The position numbers and the translations under genes were made by a program. From NCBI GenBank assembly GCA_033032175.1, contig CM065307.1, positions 9,300,001-9,364,000 of the forward strand: a stretch of DNA of 64,000 nt, written 5' to 3'. Of the stretch, positions 38,776-64,000 are shown one piece after another. A model generated the notes under the pieces. That model saw only the letters and a program-made list of their open reading frames with translations, did not search any database and was not told where the DNA came from. The stretch comes from Saturnia japonica. Its lineage: Eukaryota > Arthropoda > Insecta > Lepidoptera > Saturniidae. The number at the start of each line of letters is the position of its first letter. Position 1 is the first letter of the stretch.

Positions 38776-40230
38776 ATGTGTTGGATTCATATGGGATTCT
38801 TCTCTCTCTTTATGAAGCAAGTTGTGATGCCATCGTTTGCAGGTTGTGCATGAAGGTTGACGGCAGGTCTCTTTTCTATGCCTTCCGCTCAGGCACTTGT
38901 AGCATAATCGCGATTCCTTCGCGATACTCCATCGTTTCTTTACAGGTACTTGACGGAACTTCGGACATTCCCGCTTGTAATGTCCCTCGTGGCAATGTGG
39001 GCATGCTGCCTTGTCTCTTCCTTCTCTTTCGATCCCCCGCTTTTCTCTATTTGGCCTCTCTTGGTCTATGTGATCGGTCATAGTGTGCACAGCTTGTCGC
39101 TTCGGTATCTGCCTCCTTGTTGCGGTGTCTGGTATCGCGTGTGGTCCACAGCGATCCGCCATCCTGTTCAGGAATACCGCCATCATGTTGAGGTCAGGAT
39201 CCTCTTCGGCCTTGTCCGCGACGTAGTCGTACCAGCGGTACCTCGGTATTGCTGTCATCTTGTCAACGATGCTCCTCAGTATCTCCGGAAATTGCAGGTA
39301 TTGTGGTTTCGCAGTACTCGTATCGCCGCCATGGTGTTGTACACATTGCTTGCTAGCAAGCATACGTCATAGGCGTTTTCGCTGATCGGTGGCAGTTTCT
39401 TGATTTTTTCCAGTTCTGCCAGGACCAGTGCATACGCTTTCCCATAACTCCGCTTCAAGGCTTCCATCACTTCCTCAGGTGTGCTCTCGGAGTATAGTTG
39501 GCTGCGAACTCCCTCTCTTGCTTGTCCCTTCATGGCTTTTCTTAATCTTGCCATGTTCTGTGTGGCAGAGAAGAGCGAAGCGGTGTCTTCGTATACAGCT
39601 TTGAAGGCCATCCATTCTCTTGTGTCACCATCGAATAGTGGTAGTTGGTACACGTAGTCTGGCTGCAGCACCTGGCTCTGGATCTGGACTCCTTTCAACG
39701 CTTCAGTGAGGACACTTGCAAGGCTTTGATGACTCTTCCCCATTTCGGCCTTAGTATCGGGTTCGTGTGCCGAAGGTGGGGGGGTCCCTATACACCCCTC
39801 CTTGGGTGCCTCCCCCTCGTGTCCCTTCTTGGAGAAGCCCTCCGCAGTCTTCTGAACCCAGTCCCTGAATTGGTCCTCCCGGTCTATTGGCTCTTCAATA
39901 ACGGAGTCTTCTTCCTCTTCGTTGTCCACCTGTATGAGTTCCAGTTTTAGCCTGGCGGCTGTCGTGGCTACTTGTGCCTCTCACAGCTCCTTTTCGGCCA
40001 GTTCGGCGCGAGCTTCCAGCTCCTTCCGTCTTTTTGAAGACCTGGTGGATGCTGGACGGTTCTTCTTTACCGTTGGTGCATCCTGGTCTTCCCTTGAAGG
40101 TGTTTCTGTTTCTCGCGTCGTGCCGATGACGGTGGTCTTGTACGAAGTAACTTCCGTGGTCTCTGTGCTGCTCTCCTGCAGAGTCTCTGGTGCAGCCTCA
40201 AGCGGCTGCTCCCTCGGAGAACCCCTCTGG
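38776..40230 (-). pseudogene. BEL/Pao-type retrotransposon gag remnant
   Basis: Two minus-strand frames overlap near 39276-39363, so a frameshift joins them. The upper frame (39929-39276) has the BEL/Pao gag core with LPLFDGDTREWMAFKAVY and RLRKAMKGQAREGVRS. The lower frame (to 38776) carries two zinc knuckles, CPHCHEGHYKREC and CYKCLSGRHRKETC. A further N-terminal part upstream (to about 40150) has an in-frame TGA at about 39980. No protease, reverse transcriptase or integrase follows below 38776, so only LTR plus gag is left. It is GC-richer than its surroundings. Confidence 0.8.
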
Positions 40231-40244
40231 CTCGAAGGACCAAC

Positions 40245-40790
40245 TGTTGGGTACTATTATAATCGGGTTCACGATTATGTTTTTAAAAAACATTAAAATC
40301 ACTTAACTAAAAAAAAAGGAAAAGGAAGGGAGTGGAGATGGTGTGTCAGCAGCATAGGCAGCTGACTAGGCTAGGAAGGGTGCAATCTAGGGGCATAACA
40401 GTACGCATCACTTACCCTCTGCGTGAAGGGGGGGGGGGGGGGGGGGGGGGTGACGCTCCCCGGTTTACGGGCGTTTTTGTTGCGGCGGATGCCCGTCTCG
40501 TAGACGCTGTGCGGATGCCAGTGGGGCGCGGTGGTAGTGAGGAGGCCCGGGGGGTGCAATAATGCACGACTACTTGAGGTGCCGGGTCTTCAATGAAAGT
40601 CAAACTCTTCAATATTCTGCTCGCAGGACGACCAAAGTTTTCTTCTTGTTGTTCTTGTAGTTACTTGTACTCGGTGATTTGCGCCGTGCCCCATACGGCG
40701 CCTCTTCGAGCTTAAGTAGTTCTAAGAGTGACCGTAATGAGAGCCCCGTTTTAATTCGTACTTTTATTTTTGTTTTCACTTTGGTCGCCC
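40245..40790 (-). repeat. LTR-like sequence of the BEL/Pao remnant
   Basis: Beginning TGTTGGGTAC directly next to the gag leader, it shares long stretches with 53202-53600: 'gcggatgcccgtctcgtagac', 'tgaggtgccgggtcttcaat', 'cctcttcgagcttaagtagtt', 'gagagccccgtttta'. Relative to that copy it has about 135 extra bases after TGTTGGGTAC and a much longer G-run. The far end cannot be placed. Confidence 0.6.
40428..40450 (+). repeat. Run of 23 G
   Basis: This is a homopolymer inside the LTR-like sequence. The other LTR copy has only a short G-run at the same place (about 53236-53243). A second long G-run (16 G) is at 42687-42702. Length may be unstable in the genome or in the read data. Confidence 0.9.
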
Positions 40791-43700
40791 TGTTAATTGC
40801 TCTGTATTTCTTTCTTGATATATATCCTGTACACATGTCATATACCAAAAGATTCCTTATTATAATAGCTATCCATTGAACATTCACATATTATATACAT
40901 CAAGTACATATTCCGTATATAAGCCAAAAACAATGTAATTTACAGGCGGCATCACCGCTTTCCGTTCATAAAGTTACTATAACATTGAATATTCTTACTG
41001 TATTGACTTATTCTATGCGTTTACCTATTCTATAATTAAAATGGGCGTGCGTCTGCCCGTTACAAATGTGCTACGTCAACCAATACAGAGCGGGACCGCG
41101 CACCGAGAGCGCGAACGCGACGGAAACGATTCCCTCGAACTTTGTATGACCGACGGCGGCTTACACGCAACGGTAACCAGCTGTCTGGAAACCAGTGCGT
41201 GCGAGCCCCTCTCACTACGTGCGACCGACCCTGCTCACACCCGAAACTACTAGGCCTGAAGAGGGCGAAACATCAAGGTACACACGCAGTGAGGTGCGTG
41301 CTGGTAGGCGTGGCGCTGACGTAGCACGGAAGCGGAGAGGACTGGGTCGCTGGCGGGTTGAACTTGTGAAGATGCAATGACACACAGATACCACAATAAA
41401 ATTTCGCTGTATTCTTCAAGACACAATAACTCTTCTTAATATATAATTTCTTAGTACTATCTTCTGGGTACTGTTTCTTCCAGTCTTGTTTCTTGAGTCT
41501 TGAGTCTTCAGTTTGTGGCACAGGTGTGTGCCGGTAGGCCCCGACGGCTCGTCTTTTATCTTGCCGTAGGAGAGCGAGACGAAGCGATGGCGTCTATCTC
41601 TGTACTGCTCTCGCATTACCAAATATGGTCATGGCCCGCTAACCGCGGTGTCGCGTTGCGGCTGCACTATTGCTATCCCTATCTACATTATTATTATTAT
41701 TTCTATACAGTTGTCTAATAAATTGTTAATATTTCTAAACACACTTATTGAATCACTATAAAAACTGTTTTATGTTGTTGCGGACATAAATACCTATATA
41801 AAAACACTAATTGCAACGTTATAGGTTGATAAACATCGTAAATATAGAGCGTTAAACATTACAACTTTAAACGGCTTAAAAACACGTTATGTACACATTA
41901 TTCAACGTTATAAACATTATAAAAACATACATAGTAGGCTAATTAACCTATATGACATTAAACATTACACATAACTCCTATAAAACACAGATTATCGACG
42001 ATACATAAGTTCCATACTTTAAGTGACTATTTCTATGATATTATAAACATTTTCATAAGTTATTTACCATTCTTATATACCTACAAGTTGTAATATTATA
42101 TTCAAAACATTAGATCGATGATTGTTCATACAAATTATTAGTCCCTACAAGTTATTTTTACAATTATTATTTTTATCATCACGCTTAGGCCTACGCGTCG
42201 CTAACAATAATTATTCTATTTCCATATATGTAACACACAATATATAAGCATTTATATATAACTTAATACATAACATGCAACTTATAATGTAGCTTAATTG
42301 CTAACATTTCTCTATAGTTTTATCTATATCAGTCTATTCTATCATGACACATAGTACACATCACATAAACACAATAATATAACATAATAACCTAACACAA
42401 GACACGAAAATAACAGTTCTGTCGCCAACAGATAGTATTATTGCCCTTTCGTTTTTCCGAGAGTGCGGAAACGAAAGAGCGAGCTGTGAGACAAAATAAA
42501 ATTTTACGAAAATACCGAGGCTACCTCGAAAAAGTACTGAAATATACTGACATAAACAGGACAATTAAACCAATAAAAATACAATTTTTCATAAAACTGA
42601 AGAGAAGTCCGTTGTTTGGACCCATTTTTCTAAAATATAACGTTACTGAAAACTAAACATTGTTTCTATAAACGATACGTCAAAATGGGGGGGGGGGGGG
42701 GGAACAAAAAAAAACGCCTCTACATAGATACATATTACGTCAAAAATTTACCTAATTTTTGGGAAATTCTCGAAAAATTCAAAGAACTTAAATTGAATTG
42801 AGTAAAGAAAATAAAAATCATCATTTATATACACACAATATTACTAGATATGATACTGAAGCAGTTCATACACAAAAGTAAGCAGTTAGTAGTAACTACT
42901 TATACATACACCTAAAAACATAATATCCGGACTCTGTTTATAATAGAATAGATTATTTATTGTATGATCTAAGCATTCTACAAGGGCGACTGCCTGTCAT
43001 GTATTGTTTATAACTTACTCATATATAAAAATACGAAATATAGAATTTGTTTGGAAAAAAACCCGCCAAAACTTTCAGTATATTTTTAACCTGGCTGCAT
43101 TCCGTTTTTGGATGATATTTTTGTTACAAATTATTATATTTCCCTTAGGAGTAATAGTGTTCTGTGATTATATTCCTCCACAAAAAGGTAAGCGCTCTGG
43201 CAACGCTGGTTATTATACCAATAGCTCTCGATAAAGAATATATTGTTCTGTGACCAATACTCAGAAATGTCAGAATTATACGGTCGCCGTAATCTTTAAT
43301 TATCTCTGGTCGCCGTCGTAAAGGGAGTTTAATAGGGTATCTAGATCGAGTTTTCAAAATTATCCCATGGCGGCCAAAAAATTTCCCCATAATGACAAAA
43401 TTTCAAAAACTTTTCTCCAAACAACTTAAATCTGCCTATTCCTTAATGTTTTTGTTTATTTCTAGTATTGGCAGCTTTAAAAAGTGGCGACATGTGTTCA
43501 GAACCATAAAAATATTATCGTACATGAAATTGAATTAATTTAAAATAGAAAAATATTTTCCGCCCATTTATACAAAATAAGCGTTAAGGGAATTTAAATA
43601 ATTTAACATTTTGAAGTTATACTTATTTTGGCACGCTTAGATGGTAAAATTGAGAGTTCCCGGAGCATTATTTGACTGATTAGAAAAATTGATCAAATCA

Positions 43701-44549
43701 TGTTGATGTCGGGATGTCGACTGTAGCACATTTTATACTATTACTGTCGTCAACATAATTATTTATTTTTGTTAATTAATTTGTTATATAGATAAATATT
43801 GTATTCTATTGTAATAACCACTTTACTCAGTTTAATACTCATTTCTAATAATCTAATAAATTCCAAAATACATAACATGATTCATGTTGGTGCTGGAGTG
43901 TAAAGTTTTAGATAATAATTGGTCCATAAATTTCTGTACGGTATATATTTAATTTGAGAAAATCTACGGATTTTTTCCGTATCTATCATAATTTACAGAT
44001 TTTGAGGTTTTTTTTTTGTGGTAAGTTGCAACACTGATTTTAGTCATCATTAGTGTCGTTTGGTGTGTGAATGTTTTAATTCTTTGAAAAAAATATTTAT
44101 TCATGTTTGTGTAGTTATCGAGTGAAATGTAATAGCATTGTGTTAATAAGAATTTTGTATTAAGAGTCGGCGGAATTTTTTCAGGTGCCTATTTAAAAAA
44201 ATATTACAAACTTCATCCTTTACAATTTTGTCGCAGTCGCAAACCTTTGCGGGGCGCGTCCATGAGTAATGATATAGTTTACTTTTACGTTTTATTATTA
44301 TGTGCCTATCAGGCCTTATTATAATTCGCTGATATTACGACTCTAAAGTATACGATACGTTCTATTAAACATATCAAAGAACCTCTTTTACTTTTTGCTG
44401 CGAAGTTTTTGATCTCGTATTACTGTAGCGTTAGAGCATGTTATAATTGATGATCCTTTACAAATTGATAATTTCCTAAAATTTCTTTTATTCTTATCGT
44501 ATGTTATTTATAGTATGTTTTACAAATTTAGTTCGGGCTAGTATCAAAA
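40791..44549. other. Intergenic and Pak upstream sequence
   Basis: A GC-rich block at 41040-41720 (with two partly similar 'gtg(t)gc(c/t)ggtagg' stretches) looks like more LTR or repeat material and codes for nothing I know. From 41730 to 43000 it is AT-rich with no feature. At 43149-43187 a 39-bp segment is framed by a good acceptor (tttcccttag) and donor (GTAAGC); it could be an untranslated Pak exon. A T-rich tract and AG just before the Pak start (44528-44540) suggest that the coding exon is preceded by a 5' UTR intron. Confidence 0.4.
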
Positions 44550-61657
<17,108 letters not shown>

Positions 61658-64000
61658 CGCAGGCCGCCGGCGCCCGGTGTAGCGGCTGCGCAATATTAGT
61701 GCTCTCGCGCCGCACGTGCGCCACACTCGCGCCTTCAGTGCCTACCGACTGCCTCACACTGAGTGCGGGACTTATCTGGTCTATTTGTACACACTTATAT
61801 CTCCACGACCGTAACGCGGACCTTCATTTAACATTAATCATCTTAAAAAATATTGTATAGGGAGAACGAGTGTAGAAAAAAAACCCAAAACATATTTTAT
61901 CTGTGTAAAATGGCTGCCCAATGAATATAACAGAGTTACTATTTTTACATGAAATTAATAGATAAAAATGCAGTCCATTAACTATAAACGTAATAATAGT
62001 GTCATATAGTAACTTTAATTTATTGTGATTAGCGTCGTGATCTCTTGCTGACGTGTTTCTCACGGCTATCGTGATGTAAGGGAATAATCGGATAGGATGT
62101 AGTAAAATAGGCAGTTTTGAGATGATACAAATATGAAATAATGTAGCTGCGAACTAAGACTGGCATTTGTAAGCGATTGTAAAATATAAATAGTAGTACA
62201 TAATTTCAGTTGAGTCAACTGTTTGTTTACTGTGATGGTAGCCAGTAGCCGTTTCACTCAAGCAAAGTCATTTCATTCAGAAGTGGGAGAGAGGTAGGGC
62301 ACCGAGAAATGTCTTTGCGGATTTCTCTCTATTGGGGCAGCACTAGTGGTGGAATACTTTTACCTTACAGAAGATCGCAGCCAAATAACCTAGTGTTGTG
62401 TTCTTGCGGTGAGTAGGGTTTCCAAAACTCGTTGGGGTAGGGGGGTTCAAGATGGGCAACGTATTAGTAATACCTATGCGTCAATCGGCTATGATAGCCG
62501 CTTTTCATCACGCGGGCCGATTGCCTTATGCCAGCTTATTTGCATAAAAAAGTGGGATTGTACTGTTCTCGGCCACTCAAGGTAAAGTAAGTGTTTACTT
62601 GAGACCACAGTGCGCTAGTCTCCTGTTAGCGATAAACTCGACGGTACTTAGGTAAATCAATCGGAATGACTGCTAATTACCAATGTTTGGAGATATATAA
62701 ATTGAGTGTTCGTGTATTTTGTATATTTTACCTGTCAAGAGTAATGCTCTTTACCACACATGTATTAATTTGGAACTGACTCTGATAGTTGTGCTTTGCT
62801 TATCATAGTTACTACTAGATAGTTATAGTTTTATGTACGATATGGTTTATTTATTGAATGTCGCTTACTCGCTTTTTATGACAGTTGTGTATTTGAGATT
62901 AATTTTTTTAAGTGACACTATTTACTTTTTAAAATTTGATGCGTTATGTTTTATTGGTATCAAGACGTGTCATTGTTTTGAATTAGGTTTTTAATGTACC
63001 ATTCCTGTTTTGTCTGACTAAATGTTGCCAGTTCTATATATACCGTTATCGAAGTTTTTTTAATAGGCCCACAATGAATATAAACAATATTTTTGGTGTT
63101 ATACTTCTTTTGGCGAGCTTAGTAGAGGGTATAATTGAAATCTGCGTATCATGTGACAGAAGTGCAAAATGATGAAGTTGGCTATTAATTACTATTGGCT
63201 ATTTACTGACTTTTAATTTTTTTAATTACCACCATACACATTGGAATGGTGGATTTATTTTTAGAGCAATGAATGTATGTGCACATTTTATAATAGTATT
63301 ACTATAACGCTATATAGTTAATTTTATTGAAAGGATATTTGATAATAATTTTATCGTTAGTTCGTGAAAATGAAGCATTTACATAGTATTAAGTTTATAA
63401 AGTTTATTTGATTGCAAAGAGAAAATTATGTTTGGTTAACGTATACTTAGTAGATGCACGACAATACATGTAAAGTACTATACAAGATTATAGTTTTATA
63501 GACTATTTAACACAAAAAGTACTATAATGTATGAGATTAATTGAAAAGTAATATATAATGTATGCTTGTCCTGGTTTTATATTACGTTTCGTTGTGTTCT
63601 GTATGTCTCTTAGCTTTTTTAGTTGTGCCAACAGACGCTGATCAAATTCGTTTTTTTAAACATATATCTCTAAATATATGAGTGAAGTAAACGCCACTAT
63701 AGGTAAATTAGCTTGGAGACGAAAATCATAAAGTTTTGAAATGATAAAATACTGATATTTTCCTTCTCTGACCTTTAAACACTTTATTTATTATACACAA
63801 AGTAGGCAAACATATAAAATAAATTTGAGTGGCTATAATTTCTGATAAAAAATGGCGTAATAATCCGCCATTTTGTGTCTCCTAAAACAGTCGACTATTC
63901 TGACAGACGTCAGGAACGCATTCCCTCAGCGATCGAACTTTACTTAAAACTATACCGTAAACTACTAGTACTACAAATACAAAAACGTCTCTAAGCTGAT
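61658..64000. other. Pak 3' UTR and downstream sequence
   Basis: No further coding exon is seen to the end of the window. It includes a repeat tail at 62305-62560 (family of 26090-26300). A perfect 9-bp stem, AAAATGGCG with CGCCATTTT, lies at 63849-63857 and 63866-63874 around an 8-base loop. AATAAA occurs at about 63818; which polyadenylation signal Pak uses cannot be decided by eye. Confidence 0.45.

Noticed and set aside
38950..40296. Plus-strand frames of 100-140 codons opposite the gag remnant
   Set aside because: They are antisense shadows of the BEL/Pao gag, whose zinc knuckles fix the minus strand.
43004..43234. A 76-codon frame with a hydrophobic stretch (FWMIFLLQIIIFPLG)
   Set aside because: It looks like a membrane segment, but there is no family likeness, and a splice-like acceptor and donor fall inside it. 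AT-rich DNA often gives Phe/Ile/Leu runs.

Overview
The window looks like nuclear DNA of an insect, most likely a moth or butterfly. Three genes are split by short-consensus GT-AG introns. The sequence between and inside them is AT-rich and packed with decayed transposons, including repeats with the 'agctgtgcccgcgg' motif that I associate with Lepidoptera, mariner, R1-like and BEL/Pao elements. There is no prokaryotic organisation, no CRISPR array, and no rRNA or convincing functional tRNA gene.

Layout. (1) 646-4857, minus strand: the first six coding exons of a translation elongation factor 1-alpha gene. The last third of the protein lies beyond the left edge. A possible untranslated first exon sits near 7817. 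(2) About 5-12.8 kb: no gene seen, mostly repeats, including a TIR element at 8422-9135. (3) 12843-33952, minus strand: a complete 14-exon gene for a GRIP-domain coiled-coil golgin, best matched to GCC2/GCC185. Every exon junction from exon 2 to the stop keeps the reading frame. Its introns hold a mariner copy, a nest of non-LTR and LTR fragments (23.3-27.5 kb) and a long-inverted-repeat DNA element (30.06-32.63 kb). (4) 34-44.5 kb: a TE-filled intergenic block with a large inverted repeat, SINE-like units and a BEL/Pao gag remnant with LTR-like sequence. (5) 44550-61657, plus strand: a complete group I p21-activated kinase (Pak), 12 exons plus a 33-bp in-phase cassette microexon. Its introns hold a Lepidoptera-type LINE, two pieces of an IS630/Tc1-like transposase and an LTR copy. 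(6) 61.7-64 kb: Pak 3' UTR and downstream sequence with one repeat tail.

The three genes do unrelated housekeeping and signalling jobs: translation, trans-Golgi tethering, and Rac/Cdc42 signalling to the cytoskeleton. EF1-alpha and the golgin are in tandem on the minus strand. The golgin and Pak are divergent, with about 10.6 kb between their start codons.

The observation I would check first is the 33-bp exon at 45048-45080. It would insert 11 residues between GEFT and GMPE of the Pak regulatory region, the same position as I recall for the alternatively spliced exon b of vertebrate PAK3.
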